From positions 1 through 31,955 of the IMG/VR virus record IMGVR_UViG_3300034356_001137: DNA of 31,955 nucleotides. One strand, 5' to 3'. Below are positions 6,029 to 11,490 of this stretch, piece after piece; position 1 is the stretch's first letter, and every line of letters begins with the position of its first letter. The stretch is from a virus. The notes beneath the pieces were generated by a model. The model had not been told where the DNA came from, ran no database searches, and saw nothing but the letters and a program-made list of their open reading frames with translations. The translations under genes and the position numbers were made by a program.

Positions 6029-6332
6029 TAACGACCTGATCCGCAGGGGCGATGCGATTAATGCCTGTCGCCAGTCCGTGCATCGTTATGAAGCGCACGA
6101 CGCCATCGACGCTCTGCCCGCCGTAAAGCCGCCTGCGCTGGATGCAGCTTCCGACAGCATCGAAGCCCAAGCCGCCGAGATCGAGAGGCTGCGGGGTGAT
6201 CTTGAACGCGTCCTTTCGGTGGCGAAAGAGATTGAGAAGGCGTGTCGCGGACTGCGAGATGAAGCCCAGCCGATGACTGCCAAGGATGCTGCGCGCTTGA
6301 TAATCGCAGCCCTGACAGGAGCCAAGCCATGA
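6021..6332 (+). CDS. Hypothetical coiled-coil protein, cassette copy 3
   Basis: The start at ATG 6021 has GGAGG at 6011-6015. The 103-residue protein begins MSDNDLIRRGDAINACRQSV, then AHDAIDALPAVKPPALDAAS, a pattern seen in phage proteins with 'IRRGDA...I..LPA'. It continues into the shared coiled coil SIEAQAAEIERLRGDL and ends with DAARLIIAALTGAKP. The head is different from that of the neighbours while the coiled coil is the same. This suggests new N-terminal domains were joined to a common dimerising helix. Function unknown. Confidence 0.65.
   Translation: MSDNDLIRRGDAINACRQSVHRYEAHDAIDALPAVKPPALDAASDSIEAQAAEIERLRGDLERVLSVAKEIEKACRGLRDEAQPMTAKDAARLIIAALTGAKP
6163..6198 (+). repeat. Coiled-coil coding repeat, copy 3
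   Basis: Identical over 36 bases to 5766-5801, again in the coding frame of its gene. Confidence 0.9.
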
Positions 6333-6553
6333 CCGACGACCTCCGCATCCAGCTTCAAGAGCAGGCGCGGCAGGCGCAATTCTGGAAGGATGAGGCTCGC
6401 AAATGGCAGCGATTGTGGGAGCGAGCGGCGAACAGACTGATGGCTGTGGATCCTGAGTTCAACCAGACGGCCTTCATCACAACGGCAGACCGGGTTCGCA
6501 AGCTGGGTGAAGTCCTCGGCGATACCGCATGGAACCCGTGGGAGGACATATGA
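6329..6553 (+). CDS. Hypothetical helical protein
   Basis: A 74-residue ORF from ATG 6329 (ATGA overlap). A charged helix (IQLQEQARQAQFWKDEARKW, then QRLWERAANRLM) is followed by NQTAFITTADRVRKLGEVLG and ends NPWEDI. No family is recognised. Its 3' end holds the GGAGG ribosome site of the next gene. Confidence 0.55.
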   Translation: MTDDLRIQLQEQARQAQFWKDEARKWQRLWERAANRLMAVDPEFNQTAFITTADRVRKLGEVLGDTAWNPWEDI

Positions 6554-6888
6554 CACCAGAGCAGGAGGAGATGCTCGGTCGGCTGATGCTGGCTCGGGCA
6601 GTCAAGGAAGGGCATATCGCCCGGATACCTGACATGAGCAAGATGGTCGAGCTACAGGAGCGCGCGGTCAAGATATTCACCAAGCCGGGGCAGAGGCCAG
6701 ACGATACATGCCTTGAATATCTGCGATCCATCGCCCCGGAAGAGGTGCGATACGAGCAAGTGGCAATCGCTACAGGCATGGGCAGGGAGACAGCGCGACA
6801 CGCGCTTCACAGGCTCGCAGGATTGGGGTTGGTCAGCACGCGCCTCGGCGCAAAGAAAGCGGTGATAAGGCTATGGAAAGCGATCTGA
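6550..6888 (+). CDS. Winged-helix DNA-binding protein
   Basis: A 112-residue protein from ATG 6550, with GGAGG at 6541-6545. The N-terminal half is helical (EEMLGRLMLARAVKEGHIAR). The C-terminal half (YLRSIAPEEVRYEQVAIATG, then MGRETARHALHRLAGLGLVS) is a winged helix-turn-helix of the MarR/replication-protein type, ending in a likely wing (TRLGAKKAVIRLWKAI). It sits just before the replication genes and may act as a regulator or origin-binding protein (inference). Confidence 0.65.
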   Translation: MTPEQEEMLGRLMLARAVKEGHIARIPDMSKMVELQERAVKIFTKPGQRPDDTCLEYLRSIAPEEVRYEQVAIATGMGRETARHALHRLAGLGLVSTRLGAKKAVIRLWKAI

Positions 6889-7031
6889 AAGAGCGGGACA
6901 TCGCGGAGCTGGAGGCACGGCTCAAGGCTTTTTACTGGTGGATGACGATCATAGCGCAACGGACGAACGAGAAGGCGGTGAAGGACATCGCGGAGAAGGC
7001 GCTGGCACGGGACAAGGAGCTGAGAGGATGA
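6873..7031 (+). CDS. Small charged helical protein
   Basis: A 52-residue ORF, ATG 6873 to TGA 7031, overlapping both neighbours. The sequence (DLKERDIAELEARLKAFYWW, then MTIIAQRTNEKAVKDIAEKA) is one long amphipathic helix with a small aromatic/hydrophobic patch in the middle. No function is known. Its 3' end overlaps the next ATG (ATGA). Confidence 0.5.
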   Translation: MESDLKERDIAELEARLKAFYWWMTIIAQRTNEKAVKDIAEKALARDKELRG

Positions 7032-7249
7032 CACTGGAGGAGATGCTGGCACAGATCGAAGCAGACGCAGGGCTGCGGATCAGAGGGACAGGCAGACGGG
7101 AGTACGCGGTCACGGTGTGGCGGCAACGCTTCATCAAGCGGGCCATGAAGGAGGGGCACGGCAGAGGCGACATCACACGCATCATGCAGTGGGACCACAG
7201 CAACACCTATCGCCTGTCGGTGCGGCCAGACCTGCCAGAGCAGCCATGA
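7028..7249 (+). CDS. DnaA domain IV-like DNA-binding protein
   Basis: A 73-residue protein from ATG 7028. The segment REYAVTVWRQRFIKRAMKEG, then HGRGDITRIMQWDHSNTYRL, resembles the C-terminal DNA-binding domain of DnaA: basic helices followed by a 'DHSTV'-like motif (here DHSNT). Small phage proteins with this lone domain occur next to replication genes. It lacks the AAA+ domain, so it would only bind DNA. It directly precedes the DUF1376 gene. The match is by eye and modest. Confidence 0.5.
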   Translation: MTLEEMLAQIEADAGLRIRGTGRREYAVTVWRQRFIKRAMKEGHGRGDITRIMQWDHSNTYRLSVRPDLPEQP

Positions 7250-8010
7250 GTATGCCGTTCCTGCCGCTCTACGTCACAGACTACGAAGCCGACACAGCCC
7301 ACCTCACCATCGAAGAGGACGGGATCTACATGCGGCTTCTGCGCCTCTGCTGGCGGACTCCGGGGTGCTCCATCCCGGCTGATCCGGCATGGATCGCGCG
7401 AATGCTACGCATCACCGAGGACCAGTTCGAGCGTCACGCAAAGCCCGTGCTGGGGGAGTTCTTCATCGCCAAAGGAGGGCGCTACACACAGCCGAGACTG
7501 CTGCGCGAACACGACAAGGCAACGCGGACCTGTCACGCTCGGAAAGAGAGCGGTTCGAGGGGTGGTAAGGCTAAGGCATTGAAAGCACGCGAAATCGACC
7601 CTAGCAAACCTAGTAGCAAAACGGTAGCAAAGCTCTACCATCTAGAACCAGATATAGAGCTAGATATTCCGATCACTAACGTGATCGGCAGCGAGGCTGC
7701 GGTCGAGCCGGTTTCGGTGGCTGTCGAGGAGGTGGTGGAGGAGCCGGTCGAGGACTTGTCGCGCATCCTGTGGGGGCGGTGGGTCAAGTGGATGATCGAG
7801 TGCGGCGTAGCGGAGCGGGCGGCTCGGAGCATGATCGGGAAGTGGCGCAAGGTCACGGACGACATGACGATCTGCCGGGCATTCGAGGACGCGCAGCGCG
7901 AGGGCGTGGTGGATCCGATCCCGTGGATGCGGGTACGGCTGGAGAAGCCGGTGGTGGATCTGGACAAGATAGCAAGGGAGCTGGGGAATGAGTGGACTAC
8001 ATCAAGCTGA
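7246..8010 (+). CDS. DUF1376 replication protein
   Basis: The start at ATG 7246 overlaps the previous stop (ATGA); MPFLPLYVTDYEADTAHLTI then begins at once. The first ~95 residues (EEDGIYMRLLRLCWRTPGCS, ADPAWIARMLRI, FFIAKGGRYTQPRLLRE) match DUF1376, a winged-helix domain common in phage replication-initiation or replisome-organiser proteins. A basic, Lys/Ser-rich linker (~110-135) and an acidic linker (VAVEEVVEEPVEDL) follow. A C-terminal domain (WGRWVKWMIECGVAERAARS, then IGKWRKVTDDMTICRAFEDA) may load the host helicase. The length of 254 residues is usual. It is probably the origin-binding protein of this phage. Confidence 0.72.
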   Translation: MSMPFLPLYVTDYEADTAHLTIEEDGIYMRLLRLCWRTPGCSIPADPAWIARMLRITEDQFERHAKPVLGEFFIAKGGRYTQPRLLREHDKATRTCHARKESGSRGGKAKALKAREIDPSKPSSKTVAKLYHLEPDIELDIPITNVIGSEAAVEPVSVAVEEVVEEPVEDLSRILWGRWVKWMIECGVAERAARSMIGKWRKVTDDMTICRAFEDAQREGVVDPIPWMRVRLEKPVVDLDKIARELGNEWTTSS

Positions 8011-8584
8011 TCTGCTGCGGCGGATGATGGGCATCCTGTCGAGGCGGAGTCCGTCACGGGCAATCGCAAGCAGCGAGGAAGCGCAGAAAGCGGAGGTTGC
8101 TGCACTCGTCAGGGCGGTGGCGAAATACGCGCCGAGGGATCGGCTGGAGGAGTGGTGGCAGCAATTCGAGGATGCGCTGCTCTCGCGGATGAAAACACAT
8201 AGCTGGCCGATACAGAGCGAAATCGAAGCGGCGGCGAAAAGCATCGCTGGCAATCGTGCGGCGATTGGCAATGCGGTGGAGAACGTCATCGAATTGGCGG
8301 CGCAGTGGTATGCCGAGCATCGGACGCCATTCCCAAGCAGCAATACGCCGGAGACGACAAGGGCATTGATCGAGCGGGGCGTGATCGGATCGCTGCGGGA
8401 AGCGCGGTGGCGCGGTTTCGCTACTGGAGCGGAGGATACCAGAAAGGCGCTGGTGGAGCCGATGTTCGCGGCGGAGTTCGAGCATCACGTCGAGGTGCTG
8501 GCGAGGCTCAAGAGGGTTGAGCCGGGCGACATCTGGGCGGATGAAGCGAGTGCGCTGGGATACGATGCCTCTCAGAGGCGCTAG
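7988..8584 (+). CDS. Hypothetical protein, possible replication partner
   Basis: A 198-residue protein from ATG 7988, overlapping the DUF1376 gene by 23 bases and ending the early operon. It is largely helical: EEAQKAEVAALVRAVAKYAP, RDRLEEWWQQFEDALLSRMK, then WPIQSEIEAAAKSIAGNRAA. I do not recognise a named family. A helicase-loader (lambda P-like) role would fit its position after the initiator, but no AAA+ or other diagnostic motif is visible, so this is only a positional guess. Confidence 0.55.
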   Translation: MSGLHQADLLRRMMGILSRRSPSRAIASSEEAQKAEVAALVRAVAKYAPRDRLEEWWQQFEDALLSRMKTHSWPIQSEIEAAAKSIAGNRAAIGNAVENVIELAAQWYAEHRTPFPSSNTPETTRALIERGVIGSLREARWRGFATGAEDTRKALVEPMFAAEFEHHVEVLARLKRVEPGDIWADEASALGYDASQRR

Positions 8585-8640
8585 GAGCGCCGGAGCAGGC
8601 CGGGGTCGGGGTGGTGCGCTAGGGTGGGTGCGGGAATGAA

Positions 8641-8663
8641 AGAGGGGCCTCAGCGGCCCCTCT
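8641..8663 (-). terminator. Likely terminator of the leftward accessory operon
   Basis: A perfect 9-bp stem (AGAGGGGCC, loop TCAGC, GGCCCCTCT) lies between convergent gene ends. On the - strand it is followed by TTCATT, a short T-rich run, so it best serves leftward transcripts from 8771. The + strand side has no T-run. A weaker hairpin (GGCGCT-AGG-AGCGCC, 8577-8591) overlaps the stop of the rightward gene and may help on that strand. Confidence 0.65.
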
Positions 8664-8687
8664 CAGCGAGTGTGGTGCGGTGGTGCG

Positions 8688-8771
8688 TCAGAGCGGGTAG
8701 ATCACGCCGAAGACGATCACGCAGAAGAGCAGGAACAGAGCAGCCTCGATGGCATCGTGGACGTGGTGCAT
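8688..8771 (-). CDS. 27-residue single-pass membrane mini-protein
   Basis: ATG 8771 to TGA 8688 behind a strong AAGGAGACACACC ribosome site. The peptide has a short polar start (MHHVHDAIEAA) and then a continuous hydrophobic helix (LFLLFCVIVFGVIYPL) long enough to cross a membrane. It is too short for normal gene calling but has a good ribosome site, a predicted structure, and sits before a terminator. It could be a holin-like, superinfection-related or regulatory mini-protein. Nothing in the sequence decides among these. Confidence 0.5.
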   Translation of the reverse strand: MHHVHDAIEAALFLLFCVIVFGVIYPL

Positions 8772-8784
8772 GGTGTGTCTCCTT

Positions 8785-9009
8785 CTAGGCGGTGAGAGGG
8801 AATTGACCGGCGGGAGAACCGGATTCGGCCCATTCGTCTAAGGCGAACGATTCTATGGCAGAAACAGGAATTGCGGTCATGCCGTCAGTGCCGATATCAC
8901 CAGTCCCTACATCCTCAACGGCGGATTTCATTGCCTCGGCTATGCTTTCTCCGGGCCATTTCCCCCAATAGGTGCCGTTGGCGAAGATTGCGTAGTGCTG
9001 CGTGTGCAT
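8785..9009 (-). CDS. Hypothetical small protein
   Basis: A 74-residue ORF from ATG 9009 behind TAGGAGACACGCC. The start HTQHYAIFANGTYWGKWPGE is followed by SIAEAMKSAVEDVGTGDIGT and an acidic end. The first part (beta-strand, 'GTYWG' turn, then 'A...A...A' helix) looks like a small folded alpha/beta protein of the 'ASSEAEA' type common in phages. Function unknown. It shares a repeated leader with its neighbours. Confidence 0.6.
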   Translation of the reverse strand: MHTQHYAIFANGTYWGKWPGESIAEAMKSAVEDVGTGDIGTDGMTAIPVSAIESFALDEWAESGSPAGQFPLTA

Positions 9010-9050
9010 GGCGTGTCTCCTATGTGTGGTGGCTATGTCGGCAGTGGTTG

Positions 9051-9218
9051 TTATGGCTTCAGCAATCTTTTGAGGCGCGCCCTCGCGTTGGCAAGGCGAA
9101 GCTGGCCGTATTCGTATCGCTTAAAGTCTTTGGCGACCTCGGCACGGTATACATAATCTGACCAAGCACCAACGCGCGATTCAGCATTGGCTAACGCGAT
9201 TTGTCTTGCGCTGAACAT
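9051..9218 (-). CDS. Hypothetical small basic protein
   Basis: A 55-residue ORF from ATG 9218 behind ACAGGAGACACACA. An in-frame upstream extension exists but is low-complexity and skips this ribosome site. The product is one basic alanine-rich helix-turn-helix-like hairpin (ARQIALANAESRVGAWSDYV, then RRYEYGQLRLANARARLKRL-type content with YEYGQLRLANARARLKRLLK). No family is recognised. Confidence 0.55.
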   Translation of the reverse strand: MFSARQIALANAESRVGAWSDYVYRAEVAKDFKRYEYGQLRLANARARLKRLLKP

Positions 9219-9352
9219 TGTGTGTCTCCTGTGTGTGTGGTGGTTATGCCGCTTCTGCGGCGTCTTCTGTGGTGTCGGATTGCAGCGAGTCGAGATAATC
9301 GCACGCCTTGGATGCTGCGCTCGCGGCGGTGAATATTGCTTTCTTGTCAGCA

Positions 9353-10723
9353 TCACATCACGCTACTGATGAAGGTCGCCGCGACTTGCGGGACGATGGC
9401 ATTGCCGTAACCCCGCAGTCGTCCCACGCGGGCGGCAGCACTATTCGCGAGCGGCCCTGCCGTATAGCTTGCCAAAAAATTCATAAGTTCTTGGTGTTGT
9501 GCGCTATCTTGTGACAACTTGGACAAAGCGTCTCCAAGTTCTCGGATAAGTTGTTCTGAACATTCTGATCTTTGTGGTGAACATGAAGCCGACGGTGTGC
9601 TTCGCCGCAGCGTTCGCAAAAAGACTTCGCCATTTTGTGCGCTGCTCGTCTTTTTGCCGTCTTCGACGATCCCCAATTCCCGCGAGTATTCGCACAGGAT
9701 AGCGAGCAAAAACGTCGCTTGCGGAAAACCGATGCGTCCTCCAACCGAGAGCCAAAACGCTTCCGGGCCATTTGATTCCCGCAGCACTCGCAAGGCTTTA
9801 CGCCCAAGTCCAACGCGCCCCTCGACACTTAGCACCTCTTCTTTTTCGTCAGCACGCGCTCTGCGGACTGATCCCAAACACAAGGATAACCCATTAGCCA
9901 TGCGCTGTGAAGCGGGTTCAACTGGCCGCCACTTTCCATCCCGGCAGAAGAGCCAGTCAGCAGCTGCCCACTGGCCGTCAGTCGGGCGGGGCCATGCGGC
10001 GGCAGGTGCGGCTTGTCCCCCAGCGCGTTGACCACGATTGTCGTCATGCTCTCCTGCGATCCCTTCTTGCCGTTGTTGCGGTTCTGATAGCCCCTGCGTG
10101 CTTCCTCTGCTTCCGGCGTCGGCCATCCCGCCATCAGCGAGAAGTCGTTCAGATTGTTCGACCGATCTGGGTTCGACACCCGATCCTCCCCGCCTGACCT
10201 GAAGTCCCGCATCTGCGGCGTCGGCCAGCCCAACAAACCAGAGCCGCTGTCTGATATGCGGCGCGCCGATGCCCGCAGCGCACAGATCAGCCGCCCCGAC
10301 GGCGTAGCCCGATCCTTCCATGTCAGCGCATACAAGGTCGAGCCACCCGAGGCCGTCCTTTGACGCAACCTGCTCGCCAAAGACGACTGGAGGTCGGCAG
10401 ACGCTGATGAGATGGTGCCAGTGCGGCCAAAGGTGCCGCTCGTCAGCTTGCCCTGCTCTTCGGCCTGCCGCGCTGAAAGGCTGGCAAGGGCAGGATCCCG
10501 TCCAGACGTGGCGGTCGTCGGGCCAACCGGCAAGCCGCAGCGCGTGGCTCCAGCCTCCGATGCCTGCGAAGAAGTGGCACTGAGTGTATCGACCCAATCT
10601 ATCTGGGTCCACGTCTCGGATGTCCGTCTCATCTACGTCTCCTGCGGCGATGTGGCCGCCCTTGATTAACTCACGCAGCCACGCAGCCGCCTTCGGGTCG
10701 ATCTCGTTGTAATAGGCGGTCAT
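9353..10723 (-). CDS. C5-cytosine DNA methyltransferase (overlapped in another frame)
   Basis: A 456-residue protein from ATG 10723, overlapping the previous stop (ATGA). Motifs of DNA (cytosine-5) methyltransferases are in order: FFAGIGG (I, ~51-57), SCPCQPFS (IV, catalytic C80), GEQV (VI variant of ENV, ~116-119), RQRLWFVG (VIII, ~158-165) and RVGRLRGYGNAIVPQVA (X, ~432-448). The middle (residues ~168-430) is polar and variable, as expected for a target-recognition region. It includes DWLFCRDGKWRPVEP, which I have seen in related phage methylases. It would modify phage DNA against host restriction. Two other ORFs share most of its length in the same alternative frame (see 9481 and 9829). 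The catalytic motifs argue that this frame is real. Confidence 0.85.
   Translation of the reverse strand: MTAYYNEIDPKAAAWLRELIKGGHIAAGDVDETDIRDVDPDRLGRYTQCHFFAGIGGWSHALRLAGWPDDRHVWTGSCPCQPFSAAGRRAGQADERHLWPHWHHLISVCRPPVVFGEQVASKDGLGWLDLVCADMEGSGYAVGAADLCAAGIGAPHIRQRLWFVGLADAADAGLQVRRGGSGVEPRSVEQSERLLADGGMADAGSRGSTQGLSEPQQRQEGIAGEHDDNRGQRAGGQAAPAAAWPRPTDGQWAAADWLFCRDGKWRPVEPASQRMANGLSLCLGSVRRARADEKEEVLSVEGRVGLGRKALRVLRESNGPEAFWLSVGGRIGFPQATFLLAILCEYSRELGIVEDGKKTSSAQNGEVFLRTLRRSTPSASCSPQRSECSEQLIRELGDALSKLSQDSAQHQELMNFLASYTAGPLANSAAARVGRLRGYGNAIVPQVAATFISSVM
9481..9828 (-). CDS. HNH endonuclease nested inside the methyltransferase gene
   Basis: A 115-residue protein from GTG 9828, which directly follows the TAA of the 9829 ORF and has AGAGG upstream. 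It has a zinc-knuckle start (CECC, residues 13-16, then RRFCSLSCANTRG with C41 and C45). It then has CERC (71-74), the HNH core LHVHHKDQNVQNNLSENLET and the ending LCPSCHKIAH. This is the full beta-beta-alpha-metal (HNH) pattern of small phage and homing endonucleases. It lies entirely within the methyltransferase ORF (residues ~299-414), on the same strand but shifted by one base. Confidence 0.75.
   Translation of the reverse strand: MSRGALDLGVKPCECCGNQMARKRFGSRLEDASVFRKRRFCSLSCANTRGNWGSSKTAKRRAAHKMAKSFCERCGEAHRRLHVHHKDQNVQNNLSENLETLCPSCHKIAHNTKNL
9829..10632 (-). CDS. Overlapping ORF within methyltransferase, 'WLMGxP' type
   Basis: A 267-codon ORF (ATG 10632, stop TAA 9829-9831), same strand as the methyltransferase and shifted by one base. 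The product is not random-looking: ALASLSARQAEEQGKLTSGT, then TLYALTWKDRATPSGRLICA, repeated GWPTP (twice), TASGQLLTGSSAGMESGGQL and NPLHSAWLMGYPCVWDQSA. I recall similar sequences in phage hypothetical proteins near C5 methylases, and 'WLMGxP' occurs in true methylases. It may be an overprinted gene or a conserved shadow of the methylase frame. The start could be downstream, near 10446. No function is known. Confidence 0.4.
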   Translation of the reverse strand: MRRTSETWTQIDWVDTLSATSSQASEAGATRCGLPVGPTTATSGRDPALASLSARQAEEQGKLTSGTFGRTGTISSASADLQSSLASRLRQRTASGGSTLYALTWKDRATPSGRLICALRASARRISDSGSGLLGWPTPQMRDFRSGGEDRVSNPDRSNNLNDFSLMAGWPTPEAEEARRGYQNRNNGKKGSQESMTTIVVNALGDKPHLPPHGPARLTASGQLLTGSSAGMESGGQLNPLHSAWLMGYPCVWDQSAERVLTKKKRC

Positions 10724-10923
10724 GCCACCAACCCCAACTCTGCGGCCTTGCGGCCCCGCAGGTACCAGCCGTAGCCCAGCGGCTCAAACTCGCCATGCCG
10801 CATGTAGCTGGGCACGCTCCTGCAATTGCCCTCGCGCTGGTCACGAACCCCGTCGCGATACGCGCACTCGGTGTAGAAGCAGGGGAAGGTCAGGCTGTCG
10901 ATCTTGGTCATGTCCACCCCCAT
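10720..10923 (-). CDS. Hypothetical small protein (Rmf/Crp-like start pattern)
   Basis: A 67-residue ORF from ATG 10923 (TGATG overlap with the gene before it). The central part (FYTECAYRDGVRDQREGNCR, then YGWYLRGRKAAELGLVA) resembles short 'aYrdG..A...G......P......W..G...' proteins such as ribosome modulation factor and its many phage look-alikes: an aromatic/Gly repeat pattern plus two cysteines. That similarity is weak. Otherwise unknown. It feeds directly into the methyltransferase. Confidence 0.55.
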   Translation of the reverse strand: MGVDMTKIDSLTFPCFYTECAYRDGVRDQREGNCRSVPSYMRHGEFEPLGYGWYLRGRKAAELGLVA

Positions 10924-11099
10924 CACGCGTCAAGAAGTTCAACAGCGTCGCAGTAGTCTGCAAAGGAAGGAGCCTTGGTCACATCCGCGTGGGCCGCCCC
11001 GCCGACTTCGGCGGTAATGAGGGCGAAGATGTTGTGGGCGGCAGCGTTGGCGTCGTAGCCGTTGGCAAAGTGGATGCCGTAGAAGTCCTTGAAGCTCAT
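10923..11099 (-). CDS. Hypothetical small protein, first gene of leftward operon
   Basis: A 58-residue ORF from ATG 11099, with GAGGAGAGACAGAG upstream. A longer in-frame version to 11195 would begin beyond the likely promoter. The sequence is MSFKDFYGIHFANGYDANAA, then AHNIFALITAEVGGAAHADV and PSFADYCDAVELLDA: helical, no recognised family. It is the first gene behind the promoter at 11140-11169. Confidence 0.6.
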   Translation of the reverse strand: MSFKDFYGIHFANGYDANAAAHNIFALITAEVGGAAHADVTKAPSFADYCDAVELLDA

Positions 11100-11139
11100 C
11101 TCTGTCTCTCCTCTGTGGGCCGTTGTAGCCTCGGTCCTA

Positions 11140-11169
11140 GATATGCAATGTGTGACAGTAGGTGTCAAG
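11140..11169 (-). promoter_or_regulatory. Leftward promoter with operator-like inverted repeat
   Basis: On the - strand: a perfect -35 TTGACA (11168-11163), then a 16-17-base spacer and a weak -10 (GCATAT or CATATC, 11146-11140), about 40 bases before the first gene of the accessory operon. The -35 lies in the site CTTGACAC-N5-GTCA (11169-11153), which includes the inverted repeat TGACA-cctac-TGTCA. The same 17-base pattern occurs at 2733-2749. Confidence 0.5.
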
Positions 11170-11254
11170 GCATATCGAGAGGCAGGGCCGATCACGAATT
11201 GTTACAGTGGCTGAAACATTGCGTGAGGCCAGGTTGTTGCGGGATGGGTGGGCA

Positions 11255-11298
11255 GGGAGATGAAGGGGAGGTGAACGGGAGATGCAGGGGAGATGAAG
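11255..11298 (+). repeat. Four tandem 11-bp repeats (iteron-like)
   Basis: Four head-to-tail units: GGGAGATGAAG, GGGAGGTGAAC, GGGAGATGCAG, GGGAGATGAAG, at 11255, 11266, 11277 and 11288. Units 1 and 4 are identical; the others differ at one or two bases. The 11-bp period puts successive sites on one face of the helix. They lie in the gap between the leftward accessory operon and the late operon, about 390 bases before the small terminase gene. This fits a protein-binding array such as a terminase (cos/pac) site or an origin. Confidence 0.8.
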
Positions 11299-11314
11299 TC
11301 GCAGGGGTGGGGGA

Positions 11315-11449
11315 ATGGCGTCCGGCAAAACACGCAGCCGCTACCCTTCCGCGCGCGAGGCCCGGACCGATGCACTGCCTGCATTGCTCGCCCGTCATCT
11401 GCGGTATCCGGCTACCTCTCCGGCCATGCGCTGCCCGCATATCGCGTAA
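11315..11449 (+). CDS. Possible small ORF before the terminase genes
   Basis: ATG 11315 (preceded by GGGGTGGGGGA) to TAA 11449, 44 codons. The basic product (MASGKTRSRYPSAREARTDA, then LPALLARHLRYPATSP) has no recognised family. It lies in otherwise non-coding DNA of the 585-base gap (11100-11684) that also holds the tandem repeats and the palindrome at 11473-11490. Chance ORFs of this size are common in GC-rich DNA, so support is weak. Confidence 0.2.
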   Translation: MASGKTRSRYPSAREARTDALPALLARHLRYPATSPAMRCPHIA

Positions 11450-11472
11450 CCCATTGTTATTGCTAGGGCCGG

Positions 11473-11490
11473 ACGTAACATAATGTACGT
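11473..11490. promoter_or_regulatory. Palindrome ACGTA-N8-TACGT in an AT-rich patch
   Basis: An inverted repeat with an AT-rich centre (ACATAATG), in the only AT-rich patch of the gap, about 195 bases before the small terminase. TTGTTA at 11454 and TAACAT at 11476 (16-base spacing) could be a rightward late promoter. It may be an operator or activator site for the late operon. The hexamers are poor matches, so this is tentative. Confidence 0.3.

Noticed and set aside
9244-9355. Protein-like - strand frame (DADKKAIFTAASAASKACDY...) ending at TAA 9244
   Set aside because: No ATG, GTG or TTG start occurs between its upstream in-frame stop and the coding-looking part, so I cannot support it as a gene; it may be a decayed accessory gene.
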